Origin: an uncultured bacterium
GTDB lineage: Bacteria; Actinomycetota; Actinomycetes; S36-B12; CAIYMF01
Reading direction: 5' to 3'
Length of the DNA stretch: 64,000 bases
Assembly (NCBI GenBank): GCA_903826575.1
Contig: CAIKEU010000047.1
Span: 1 to 64,000 of the forward strand
Shown here: positions 35,338 through 43,973 of the stretch, one piece after another
Position numbering within the stretch: the first letter of the stretch is position 1
Layout: each line of letters begins with the position of its first letter
Notes under the pieces: generated by a model
Database searches by the model: none
What the model saw: only the letters and a program-made list of their open reading frames with translations
What the model was told of the DNA's origin: nothing
Position numbers and translations under genes: made by a program

Positions 35338-37356
35338 TTACGGCTCGAGCGATGAGCCGCGGATTACCGGATTGGTGCGCAGTTCTGTGCTGCCACGACC
35401 GACGAGCCCCCGCGAGGCAGCAGACTGAACTTGGCGAGGACGGACTGGAACCACTCCAGCCGGTGCCGCAGTGATCGAGTCACCATGATCTGCCGCGACG
35501 CCGAGCGGCTGCACCGCGTCAACGACTGGTGCGGGCGAATCAGACTTATTCGCCTTGGCCTTGTCTTTGGACTTGGTCTTCGACTTCTTCTTTTTCTTCT
35601 TCGTGGATGAGGATGGTGACGAATCGACCGAGGCGATGGTTTCCGCCGGCGCGAGTGTCCCGACAGGTGCTGCTGTCTCGACCAGATCTGCGACGGCCAA
35701 ATCTGAGTCGACTAGATCTGAGTCGATAGGAGCTACCTCGGCCACGCTTTCATGGGCCACGTCGTTAACGACAGGGTCGTCATGGCTGATGTGTGAATCG
35801 TCGGACAGGTCGAGAATGTCGACCGACTCGTCGAGCTCGGCAAGCTCAATGGCTTCAACCGGATCAGGCACGTGTGCAGGCTCGGTGGTAGTTTCCGGTG
35901 AAACTAGTACCGCCAACTCCGCCCGCTGTTCGGTGGAACGTGACGTCGCCCCAACCGCGGCACGAACGTCATCTGGAACGGTGTCGAGCAACTCATCGAT
36001 TGCGGTATTGATGCACTCAGCCAGCACATCAACGTCGGCCATTCCATCACGGTCGGCGTTGAGGCCAAAGAACATTCCGCCGTTGTAAGACGTCACGCCT
36101 ATTGATAAAGCCTGCCCCTTGGCCAGAGGCACCACCGGGTGGGCTGCGAGCATCAGAGCACCATCGGCATAGAGCGGAAGCTGCGGGCCTGGCACGTTGG
36201 TCACGACGAGGTTGAACATTCGTCGCGACAGATCGCTCGCCGCCCGAGCACCGAGTGAATGCAACGTCGGCGGCGCGAAACCCGCAACCCCCACAAGTGC
36301 CTGTGCCCCAACCATTTGACCAGTTGACTTGAGTTGGTCCATTTCGAAACTCACGCGATGTAGTCGCACAACCGCTCGAGGCTCACCGACGGGCAAGTCC
36401 ACCAAAAACGCTGCGATGTGATTGCCTGATCCCTCATCGCCGTCACGCACACTCGTCGGAACAAGTGCACGCACCTGCGTCATCGCCGTAACGGACTCAC
36501 CGCGCGTTTGCATCCATTCGCGCAGCGCTCCAGCCACCACGGTGAGGACAACATCATTGATAGTGCCACCATGTGTTTTCCGGATCGCTTTGAGATCAGC
36601 AAGTCTCGCGTCGGCCATACCGTAACGGCGGGCCTCACCGATTGGACGATTCAACGGATTGTGCGACGGTGGGCGAGCCATCGTGAGTGCAGCCGCGGCC
36701 AGGCCTGCGGCTCGGCGTCCGAAGCGTTCAGCTGTCTCACGCATATCGTCAGCCCCGGTGCGAACCGCATCAAAAGCCACAGCCGGACTCCGGACCATCT
36801 CGCTGAGCGCATCACTGACAAGATCTGCGTCACTCGGCTCTGGTCTCGGATTCCATGGCTGAGCTTCGACGACGCGCGGCTGCGGGGTCAGATCCAAAAT
36901 CACCTGACCGATATCGAGCGCTCCGGCACCATCCACCATCGCGTGATGGGTCTTAGACAGGATGGCAAAACGACCATCAGATAGACCCTCAACCAGATAC
37001 ATCTCCCAGAGCGGACGATTACGGTCAAGTGGGCGCGACATGATTCGAGCGACGAGCTCTTTGAGCTGGTCGTCTGAGCCAGGTTTGGGCAGTGCTGAAC
37101 GTCGGACGTGAAAGTGGACGTCGAAATCTTCATCGTCGATCCAGACGGGATTGGCGATACGCCCTGGGACCCACTTCACCTTCTGGCGATAACGCGGAAC
37201 CAAGCCAATTCGTGTTTCAATCAACCGCGTCAAGCGGTCGAGATCAAAGCCCGATTCCGGTGCCTGAAACAGTACGACACCGCCGACATGCATGGGGGTG
37301 GTCGGCTCTTCGAGATACAGAAATGACACGTCGAGCGGACTCAGTCGATCCACCAT
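35338..37356 (-). CDS. Wax ester synthase / diacylglycerol acyltransferase (WS/DGAT) with long C-terminal tail
   Basis: About 672 residues from the ATG at 37356 (MVDRLSPLDVSFLYLE, preceded by GGAGG). The catalytic HHxxxDG is in KTHHAMVDGAGALD near 135; the C-terminal subdomain includes NLVVTNVPGPQLPLYADG and SIGVTSYNGGMFFGLNAD. It esterifies acyl-CoA to fatty alcohols or diacylglycerol for storage lipid. The family is usually 450-480 residues. Here about 200 more follow: an acidic stretch, a lysine-rich run (KKKKKKSKTKSKDKAK) and a Pro/Val-rich end. Confidence 0.9.
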   Translation of the reverse strand: MVDRLSPLDVSFLYLEEPTTPMHVGGVVLFQAPESGFDLDRLTRLIETRIGLVPRYRQKVKWVPGRIANPVWIDDEDFDVHFHVRRSALPKPGSDDQLKELVARIMSRPLDRNRPLWEMYLVEGLSDGRFAILSKTHHAMVDGAGALDIGQVILDLTPQPRVVEAQPWNPRPEPSDADLVSDALSEMVRSPAVAFDAVRTGADDMRETAERFGRRAAGLAAAALTMARPPSHNPLNRPIGEARRYGMADARLADLKAIRKTHGGTINDVVLTVVAGALREWMQTRGESVTAMTQVRALVPTSVRDGDEGSGNHIAAFLVDLPVGEPRAVVRLHRVSFEMDQLKSTGQMVGAQALVGVAGFAPPTLHSLGARAASDLSRRMFNLVVTNVPGPQLPLYADGALMLAAHPVVPLAKGQALSIGVTSYNGGMFFGLNADRDGMADVDVLAECINTAIDELLDTVPDDVRAAVGATSRSTEQRAELAVLVSPETTTEPAHVPDPVEAIELAELDESVDILDLSDDSHISHDDPVVNDVAHESVAEVAPIDSDLVDSDLAVADLVETAAPVGTLAPAETIASVDSSPSSSTKKKKKKSKTKSKDKAKANKSDSPAPVVDAVQPLGVAADHGDSITAAPAGVVPVRPRQVQSAASRGLVGRGSTELRTNPVIRGSSLEP

Positions 37357-37464
37357 GAGCGTCATCACCTCCACCCGCACCGCCAAGAACCACTGCTGAT
37401 CTTGGGTATCTTTCGTCCCATCGTGTCATGGCATTCATGAGATCGTCACCTTGGCGGTATTCAC

Positions 37465-38118
37465 CTACGACAAGTCAACGTCGAAAAGGGCCTGCAATTC
37501 GGTCAGCGTGCTGTCATAACTAACGTGCCGGACGCCAACCATGCCGACGTTGACGGCCGCTGCAACGTTATGCGCAAGGTCATCGACGAATGCACATTCC
37601 GACGCCGCCATTCCCAACAGTTCGAGGGTGTGTTCAAAGATGCGCGCCTCAGGTTTACGCATCCCCACCTCACCGGAAATCACCACGACGTCGAACATGT
37701 CGTCCCATCCGTCTCGCGGATAGTCATTGCCCCACGAGTTCGACAACAGCGCAGTGCGAATTCCACGCTCACGCGCGCGACGGACCAGCCCATTCATGTC
37801 CTGCGCATGTTCGAAGTGGTCAAACATCCTGGTTAGCAGCCCATTCGCCTCATAGTGACGACCTGAACGGCGAGACATATCTTCGGCAAGCATGACCTCA
37901 AAGTCAGGAAGCGCGAGCTCCCCTCGTTCAAGAGCGTGAATGGGATTAAGTAGCGCCTCCTGCCCAACCGGTTCACCAAACCAGTTGGCCATTGACGCTG
38001 AGTAGGTATCAAGGTCGATGCCGTCACTGTGCGCCCATGACTCGACCACAGCGCGCATCGGTCCAGTGAGTACCCCACCCCAATCGACGATCAATCCACT
38101 CAACACGTTTTCAGACAC
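37465..38118 (-). CDS. HAD-family hydrolase (HAD-IA, ACAD10 N-domain-like)
   Basis: 217 residues. Motif I is IVDWGGVLTGP (nucleophile D; the second acidic residue is replaced by G), motif II is LLSNSWG, motif III's lysine is in GMRKPEARIF and motif IV is FVDDLAHNV. It overlaps the kinase-like gene by 8 bp and sits in a set with an acyl-CoA dehydrogenase, so it probably serves acyl-phosphate chemistry in that pathway. Confidence 0.83.
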   Translation of the reverse strand: MSENVLSGLIVDWGGVLTGPMRAVVESWAHSDGIDLDTYSASMANWFGEPVGQEALLNPIHALERGELALPDFEVMLAEDMSRRSGRHYEANGLLTRMFDHFEHAQDMNGLVRRARERGIRTALLSNSWGNDYPRDGWDDMFDVVVISGEVGMRKPEARIFEHTLELLGMAASECAFVDDLAHNVAAAVNVGMVGVRHVSYDSTLTELQALFDVDLS

Positions 38119-39175
38119 CTGCTACCTCTCGGGCTCGTTGCAGCAAAGCGGGCACTCCATCGTCGAGTTTGGCGAAGAACGGATCGTCGGCCGTACCGGC
38201 AAGGAATCGGTAATAACTGGCCTCGAGAAGTATGGCCAACTTCCAGACTGCCAGTGTCACAAACCAGCGAGTGTCCCCGGCCTCACGTCCAGTCGTGGCT
38301 TCCCACGCGGTCACCATCTCGACGCGCGATGGGAACCCCGAGGCCTGAGTAACCAATTCGGTGAGCGGAACCGACTCGCCCACTTCAGGCCAGAACGACA
38401 GCAGGTAGCCGAGGTCCGCGCGAGGATCGCCGACGGTGGCCATCTCCCAATCGATCACCGCACTGACCCGTGCCGGTTCATCCTGATTCGGTGGCACGAT
38501 CAGAACGTTGTCCAACTTGTAGTCACCATGTACCAGTGCGGGCTCGACAGGGGTCGGCATAGTCGAGACCAGCCAATCGCGAAGGACGTCGTAATCCGGT
38601 AGTTCGCGGGCGGTACCGCCAGCTCGTGCAACCGCGGCCTGAACCCCTTCGCGCTGTCCGACCCAGCGTCGGACTTGACGTTCCAGGTAGCCAGAAGGTC
38701 GTCCAATCCCGGCATCGACGAGTGGCTGCCACGGCGCTGTGTGAATCTTGCCAAGTACTCGTGCGAGGTCGAGCCCGACCGAGCGTCGCTGATCGGCCCC
38801 CGACGACCCGTCAAGAAAATCTGGTAACGAATCGCGAACCACCACTCCAGGCGTTCGCTCCATTACGTAGAACGGTGCGCCGATCACCGAGTCGTCGTCA
38901 CATGTGCCGAACACCTCAGGGACCGGGACGTGCGCGCGAACCAATTCCATGATTCTGGCCTCGCGAACAACATCGTGTGCCGTCGGCAGTAACGGCCCCC
39001 GCGGCGGTCGACGCAAAACCGCGATGTCGGAATTCCGCTCAAGTAGGAAGGTCAGATTGCTATGACCTTCACCTAGCGGACGCACGATCAGCGATCCATC
39101 GCCCGACACGATTCCATGATCATTCAGCCACGGTTCGAGTCGAGTTACGGCAACAAGGTCGTCTGGTACGTGCAC
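38111..39175 (-). CDS. Phosphotransferase of the APH family (ACAD10/11 kinase-like)
   Basis: 354 residues with an APH/choline-kinase fold. GEGHSNLTFLLER is the nucleotide loop, AVLRRPP holds the lysine, LVHGDYKLDNVL near 225 is the catalytic loop and VIDWEMATVGDPRADLGYL carries the metal-binding aspartate. The last two motifs are characteristic of the ACAD10/11 group, which phosphorylates 4-hydroxyacyl-CoA. The GTG start is 52 bp from the divergent acyl-CoA dehydrogenase start. Confidence 0.88.
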   Translation of the reverse strand: MHVPDDLVAVTRLEPWLNDHGIVSGDGSLIVRPLGEGHSNLTFLLERNSDIAVLRRPPRGPLLPTAHDVVREARIMELVRAHVPVPEVFGTCDDDSVIGAPFYVMERTPGVVVRDSLPDFLDGSSGADQRRSVGLDLARVLGKIHTAPWQPLVDAGIGRPSGYLERQVRRWVGQREGVQAAVARAGGTARELPDYDVLRDWLVSTMPTPVEPALVHGDYKLDNVLIVPPNQDEPARVSAVIDWEMATVGDPRADLGYLLSFWPEVGESVPLTELVTQASGFPSRVEMVTAWEATTGREAGDTRWFVTLAVWKLAILLEASYYRFLAGTADDPFFAKLDDGVPALLQRAREVAGV

Positions 39176-39227
39176 GACTCGACCCTAGCGCTACCCACAT
39201 TGCCCCGCGACGTGATGGGATCACCTC

Positions 39228-40451
39228 ATGGACCTCACCCCGTCGCCGCGTGCCGTCGAAGTTACCGCCAACCTGCGCGAGTTCATGAGCGAATTCGTCA
39301 TGCCAGCAGAGCCCATCTACGCAGCACAGCGACACGAATTGATCGCCGCCGGCCGAACGCACGAACTGCCGGGAATTGTCGAGGAACTTAAGGTCACCGC
39401 TCGCTCGCGCGGGTTATGGAACCTGTTTCTACCAGAGGAATCGGGGCTGTCGGTTCTCGATTACGCAGGCCTGGCCGAGATCACTGGCTGGTCTTTGGAC
39501 ATCGCGCCGGAGGCACTCAACTGCTCGGCCCCCGACACCGGAAACATGGAAGTACTGCACATGTTCGGTACCCCCGAGCAGAAACACCAGTGGCTCGAGC
39601 CACTTCTCGATGGTCGCATTCGTTCGGGATTTTCCATGACTGAGCCTGACGTCGCAAGTAGCGATGCGATGAATATCCGTCTATCCATAGTTCGCGATGG
39701 CGACGAGTACGTCATTAACGGACGTAAATGGTGGACGACGGGTGCTCTCGATCCTCGCTGCGCCGTTCTGATTGTCATGGGCAAGACCGATCCGACGGCG
39801 GAAAAGTATCGGCAGCAATCCATGGTGTTGGTGCCCATGGACACTCCTGGCGTGACGATCGTTCGAGATCTCACCGTTTTCGGTAATCACGATCAGCACG
39901 GCCACGGTGAGATCGACTTCAGCAACGTCCGAGTACCCGTGAGCAACGTCATTGCCAACGAGGGCGACGGATTCATGATCGCCCAAGCTCGTCTTGGTCC
40001 GGGACGAGTTCATCACTGCATGCGCGCACTGGGAATGGCTGAACGCGCCCTGGATCTGGCGTGTTCTCGCGCGTGGTCGCGATCAACCTTTGGAAAGCAG
40101 CTCGCTGAGCACGGCGCCCTGCAAACAAACATCGCTGAAGCCCGACTAGCCATCGACCAAGCTCGACTCCTGGTGTTGCAAGCAGCCTGGCTCATCGACA
40201 ACAGGGGCATCGCGGATTCGCAAACACGCCAACAGGTAAGCGCCATCAAAGTGATTGCACCGCGCGTAGCGTGTTCCGTCATCGACATGGCCATTCAGGC
40301 ACATGGCGGCGCAGGGGTTAGCGTCGATACACCGTTAGCAGCCATGTACGCGCACGCACGAACCTTGCGCATTGTTGACGGTCCTGACGACGTACATATC
40401 CGCACTATCGCCCGAGAAGTACTGCGCCCTTACCGACCATCAGGCAGGTAA
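39228..40451 (+). CDS. Acyl-CoA dehydrogenase family protein (ACAD10/11-like)
   Basis: A 407-residue FAD flavoprotein. EALNCSAPDTGNMEVLHMFG near 100, FSMTEPDVASSDAMNI near 140, NGRKWWTTGALDPRC near 165 and RIVDGPDDVHIRTIAREVL at the C-terminus are found in the ACAD10/11 clade. In that clade an aspartate (DGPDDVH) replaces the usual YEGT glutamate region. Predicted to act on 4-phosphoacyl-CoA made by the adjacent kinase, or as an ordinary dehydrogenase. It overlaps the convergent CpaE-like gene by 12 bp. Confidence 0.88.
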   Translation: MDLTPSPRAVEVTANLREFMSEFVMPAEPIYAAQRHELIAAGRTHELPGIVEELKVTARSRGLWNLFLPEESGLSVLDYAGLAEITGWSLDIAPEALNCSAPDTGNMEVLHMFGTPEQKHQWLEPLLDGRIRSGFSMTEPDVASSDAMNIRLSIVRDGDEYVINGRKWWTTGALDPRCAVLIVMGKTDPTAEKYRQQSMVLVPMDTPGVTIVRDLTVFGNHDQHGHGEIDFSNVRVPVSNVIANEGDGFMIAQARLGPGRVHHCMRALGMAERALDLACSRAWSRSTFGKQLAEHGALQTNIAEARLAIDQARLLVLQAAWLIDNRGIADSQTRQQVSAIKVIAPRVACSVIDMAIQAHGGAGVSVDTPLAAMYAHARTLRIVDGPDDVHIRTIAREVLRPYRPSGR

Positions 40452-41699
40452 CTGCAATGCCCGCTCGGGAACCGAGAGTGCGTCAGCCATCGACCTGATC
40501 GCTGACCGCGCGGGTGAATCTGGCGCAATCTCGGCCAAGGTGCACCCTTCTCGGATGGCTTTGTCATACCCCGGCGAATCATCAGGAATGCACCAGACGG
40601 AGGAGAGCCCTGCATGACGATGAAGAACGTCCGCAACAGCATCGTTCGGTCTACGTCCCAGCATCGATTCGCGAACTCGATTCGCTACAACGTGACGTCG
40701 ACCCTCAAGTTCCAGCTCGCCGAGATCAGACAATCCGTTGACCAAACGCACCAAGCCGATCGGGTCGGCTAACCCGACGACGACGATATCGGTCGCTTGT
40801 TCAAGCGAAACGAACGTCGACGCATTACGACGTGGTGCGGCGGTATCGAAGACCAGTTCCTCATCTGACTCAAGTGAAAAGCCGCAGTCGATAACGACCG
40901 CATCACAGATTGCACGTGCCCGAGCGATCACCGCGAGCATCGCTGAACGACGAACCTCAGTCCAGCGACCGGAGCGGCCAATCCCAGTGAGCACCCGAAG
41001 GCGATCGTTAAGTGGACGAAGGATGCTTTCGAAGCTTCGCTCGTCCAGCGATCCCGATAGAGCACGACGACAGGCCGAGGCCAGGCCGGCCCCATCTTCG
41101 GCCAAGCCCAATGCCAACGCCAACGAGGGCGCCCACGTGTCGGCATCTATCAAGACGGTGTCACGGCCCGCCCGTGACATTTCATCGGCAAGTCCGATTG
41201 CCACCGACGATCGACCCGGTGAACCGGCTGGACCCCACACGACGAACACCGAAGCCGCATCCTGACTCGATGACGTTCCATTGCGCGGAGTCGAATCGAG
41301 GTCCTGAACAGCTGCCGTCGACGTACGGAGTGTAAGTCGGTGAACGGCTGCTATGGCTGCGGTCACGGTCTGACCCAGATCGCGATCGTTGACTGCAACG
41401 ACGTCTTCGGCGCCCCACGCAACCATTCGGTCGACGGCAGATTCATCATCTCGACTCGTCACCGCGATAACGCTCACCCCGCTGTCGATGACTCGCGCAA
41501 GTACGTCGCCATCGAGTCTGGGTGCATCCACGCCGACGATCGCCACGCTGGCTACGCCCGTATCGGCCGCAGCCAGCAGATCCGCCGTGTCAACGCATCG
41601 ACGTACAACGTCCACGCGGCTTGCCGGGTGCGCGAGGCCGGCCACGAATGAGCCTTCCCACGAGGTTGGACCGAGCAACACCAGTACCGGAATACTCAC
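40440..41699 (-). CDS. CpaE/TadZ-like (Ssd-type) MinD-family protein
   Basis: 419 residues. An N-terminal receiver-like region (about 1-125) precedes a MinD/ParA ATPase fold. The P-loop VWGPAGSPGRSSVAIGLADE is deviant: the signature lysine is missing and arginine stands at the Walker lysine position. DTVLIDADTW and AVVIDCGFSLE follow. Proteins of this type localise Tad pilus machinery or act as septum-site regulators (Ssd, Rv3660c). It overlaps the SAF-domain gene by ATGA; the remaining tad genes are about 13 kb away. Confidence 0.82.
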   Translation of the reverse strand: MSIPVLVLLGPTSWEGSFVAGLAHPASRVDVVRRCVDTADLLAAADTGVASVAIVGVDAPRLDGDVLARVIDSGVSVIAVTSRDDESAVDRMVAWGAEDVVAVNDRDLGQTVTAAIAAVHRLTLRTSTAAVQDLDSTPRNGTSSSQDAASVFVVWGPAGSPGRSSVAIGLADEMSRAGRDTVLIDADTWAPSLALALGLAEDGAGLASACRRALSGSLDERSFESILRPLNDRLRVLTGIGRSGRWTEVRRSAMLAVIARARAICDAVVIDCGFSLESDEELVFDTAAPRRNASTFVSLEQATDIVVVGLADPIGLVRLVNGLSDLGELELEGRRHVVANRVRESMLGRRPNDAVADVLHRHAGLSSVWCIPDDSPGYDKAIREGCTLAEIAPDSPARSAIRSMADALSVPERALQLPA

Positions 41700-42373
41700 T
41701 GACCCTCACCCACTCGAACGACATCAACTTGCCCTCCCCGAGCCGCCTCAACAGCTTTCGCGGCATCACCCGTCGACACATCTACCACCACACCGAGTTG
41801 CCCAGATCCCGAAGCGTCAGTGGTGCCGGGATCGGCAACAAGTGCACCGCTGAGCATCAGCGTCGGTGGCAGCGGACCGGAGGCCGAATCTGCGGGTGTC
41901 ACGTACACATCAACGCGTTCACCACGCGTCAGGCCGGGCGGGGAATGCAGTGGGTCGACGGCGATCGTCACGAGCCGATGCTTTGCCGGTATGGCATCGC
42001 CAATAGCCGTGGAACCGATGAGCTCACCTGCACCGACAGGTCGTTGCAAGACCTTGCCAACCAGACTGGTAGACGATTCGACGTATGACGACGGATCATC
42101 AACGCCAACAGCGACTGCGTGCAGATCGTCAGCGCGCAAGGTAATGCCAGCGGCTAAGTCGGACTGCGCAGTCCATAACTGGGCGCGATTATCGGAGGAG
42201 GCGATCACTCTTGCTCCAAGCAACATCGAGGCGAGGACAAGTGCCAGGCCGACGTAGAGTCGAAAATCTTTACCGTGTGCGGTGAACCGGCTCGGTGTCC
42301 GCGCTGCTACGGCCGCTGACGTCTGCGGCGTCGGAGATGACGGTGGCTTACGAAGTGTCAGTAATGGGCTCAT
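41696..42373 (-). CDS. SAF-domain protein, CpaB/RcpC-like pilus assembly factor
   Basis: 225 residues from the ATG at 42373 (GTGAGG about eight bases upstream). One membrane helix (about 45-65, RLYVGLALVLASMLLGARVIA) is followed by a SAF domain: SDLAAGITLRADDLHAVAVG, then LVGKVLQRPVGAGELI and GERVDVYVTPAD. CpaB proteins stabilise the outer part of Tad pilus systems. It is coupled to the CpaE-like gene. Confidence 0.8.
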   Translation of the reverse strand: MSPLLTLRKPPSSPTPQTSAAVAARTPSRFTAHGKDFRLYVGLALVLASMLLGARVIASSDNRAQLWTAQSDLAAGITLRADDLHAVAVGVDDPSSYVESSTSLVGKVLQRPVGAGELIGSTAIGDAIPAKHRLVTIAVDPLHSPPGLTRGERVDVYVTPADSASGPLPPTLMLSGALVADPGTTDASGSGQLGVVVDVSTGDAAKAVEAARGGQVDVVRVGEGQ

Positions 42374-42454
42374 GAGGCCAGCCTCACCCGAATCCCCGTC
42401 CACATGCGCGTCATGAATCCTCCGTGTGGGTGTCGCAGATGCAAAGATGACCCT

Positions 42455-42700
42455 GTGAGTTCACGATTTCTTACTCTGGCCGATGTTGCTGAGACCTTAA
42501 ACATCAGCGCATCTCAGACCTATGCACTCGTGCGCAGTGGTGAGTTGCCAGCGATCAAAATTGGTGGACGCGGCCAGTGGCGCGTTGAGGCAAGTGAACT
42601 TGAGGCTTACATTGCCCGCATGTACGCGGAGACGGCCGTCTTCGTCAAAGAACACCCACTGACGCGGGACGATCTGATGCCCGAGGCCATCGTCGACTAG
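42455..42700 (+). CDS. Helix-turn-helix DNA-binding protein (excisionase/BldC-like)
   Basis: 81 residues from a GTG at 42455. RFLTLADVAETLNISASQTYALVRSGELPAIKIGGRGQWRVEASELEAYI is a MerR-like winged helix of the excisionase/BldC type, followed by a short acidic tail. A longer reading from 42404 adds a Cys-rich stretch absent from relatives I recall. AAAGAT lies six bases upstream of the GTG, so the transcript may be leaderless. It overlaps the convergent gene by 4 bp. Targets unknown. Confidence 0.85.
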   Translation: MSSRFLTLADVAETLNISASQTYALVRSGELPAIKIGGRGQWRVEASELEAYIARMYAETAVFVKEHPLTRDDLMPEAIVD

Positions 42701-43233
42701 TCAAAGGTTCGGGTCAGAACCTCGAGCGCAGCGTACGTAATCGCGTACGGCTCAGCAGATATCGACACAACATCGACGTGATCAGAGTAGGCCGCACTCA
42801 TACGTCCGGTGATCATTGACCCGCCACGAAGTTCGGCCTGAATCTCGGCGCGATCCCTCGCCCACCGCCGGCAAACTGAAGCCACACTTCTAGTGCGTAG
42901 GACGCCACTTTGGCGAGTACCGGGTCGCAGGCCGGTAACCCACACGATGGCTTGACCAAGCACGAGTGAGTGGGTGATCGGCGAATTACCCGTCTCGATA
43001 ACGAGCCACTCCTGGGCGCCGTCGCGGACAACACCCCGCAGGCGACGTCCGGAGGAGACGTGGACTTCTACTGGGCTACTCGTGGCATTAACCCGATCCA
43101 GCAACCCCACGCCAGCTCGCTCGATCCGGATTCTTTCAGCCACCTCGGCATCGCGGTCCAAATCGATATCCGCGTACGCCATCGCCTGGAGGTCAGCCTC
43201 TAAGGCACCGATCCAACCGTTGTCCGCGTCCAT
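42697..43233 (-). CDS. Conserved actinobacterial hypothetical protein
   Basis: 178 residues from the ATG at 43233, preceded by GGGAGG seven bases upstream. The first 45 residues are acidic and helical. A strand-rich part with VEVHVSSGRRLRGVVRDGAQEWLVIE follows, reminiscent of small Sm-like barrels, then a basic helix (TRSVASVCRRWARDRAEIQ) and a final strand region. I do not recognise a named family. It is convergent with the HTH gene and divergent from the Rv3235-family gene. Confidence 0.7.
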   Translation of the reverse strand: MDADNGWIGALEADLQAMAYADIDLDRDAEVAERIRIERAGVGLLDRVNATSSPVEVHVSSGRRLRGVVRDGAQEWLVIETGNSPITHSLVLGQAIVWVTGLRPGTRQSGVLRTRSVASVCRRWARDRAEIQAELRGGSMITGRMSAAYSDHVDVVSISAEPYAITYAALEVLTRTFD

Positions 43234-43409
43234 CACGCACCTCCCTCGAGGCAAGCCTGCCTAGTGATCGACGTCCGCGCATGGCGTTATCCCCAGATCG
43301 GACTAACGGGTCTTGACTCAAGTGAAAATGAACGTTGTTATAGGCAAACGTATGTAAATGACAGTAAAACGAGTCAATTCGAAGGAACAAACGATCGGAT
43401 GGTGACGTA

Positions 43410-43973
43410 ATGACCGCTCAACTAGCTCTTGTAACAACCCTCCCTCGGGGATCTGTCTCCGTGCCCGTTCGCTATCGCACGGATCCCACCGCTATTCAGG
43501 GAACCCTCGCCCTGGACTGGTCACCGACGTTCCCGGTCGTACCCGAACTCGACTGCGTCCCAGATGCCGGATCTCGGCTACCGATCTGCGATCTGAACAC
43601 CGATCCGGCAGTTGCCGTCGTCGCCACATCGCGAACCGAACTGCCCGATCCTCGTCGGTGGACACAGCAACTTGTTCAAGCCGTGATCGAAGTACTAGCA
43701 AATGAACGACCGCGGCAGCAGTTAGTACGCTGGCTTACGCCATCGCTCTACGCAGAAATCAGCACCGCTGTCCTTGCCCGGGCGCAGCCCAAGCGAGGAG
43801 CCCCGACTGCGCGAGCCCGTCGAACGGTAAGCAGTGTGCACATCTTCGAGCCGGCCGACGGAATAATCGAAGCAAACGCCGTCATCATCGGAGGTGCACG
43901 TGCCCGCGCTGTAGCGCTGCGGCTCGAGGGCTGGGATGGACGTTGGCGTTGCACCCGGCTCGCGATCCTGTGA
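43410..43973 (+). CDS. Rv3235 family protein
   Basis: 187 residues. The core [34 protein letters not shown] and the end [24 protein letters not shown] match the Rv3235 family, which lies beside secA (Rv3240c) in mycobacteria. Function unknown. The convergent secA frame as read here runs 89 bp into its 3' end. Confidence 0.85.
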   Translation: MTAQLALVTTLPRGSVSVPVRYRTDPTAIQGTLALDWSPTFPVVPELDCVPDAGSRLPICDLNTDPAVAVVATSRTELPDPRRWTQQLVQAVIEVLANERPRQQLVRWLTPSLYAEISTAVLARAQPKRGAPTARARRTVSSVHIFEPADGIIEANAVIIGGARARAVALRLEGWDGRWRCTRLAIL

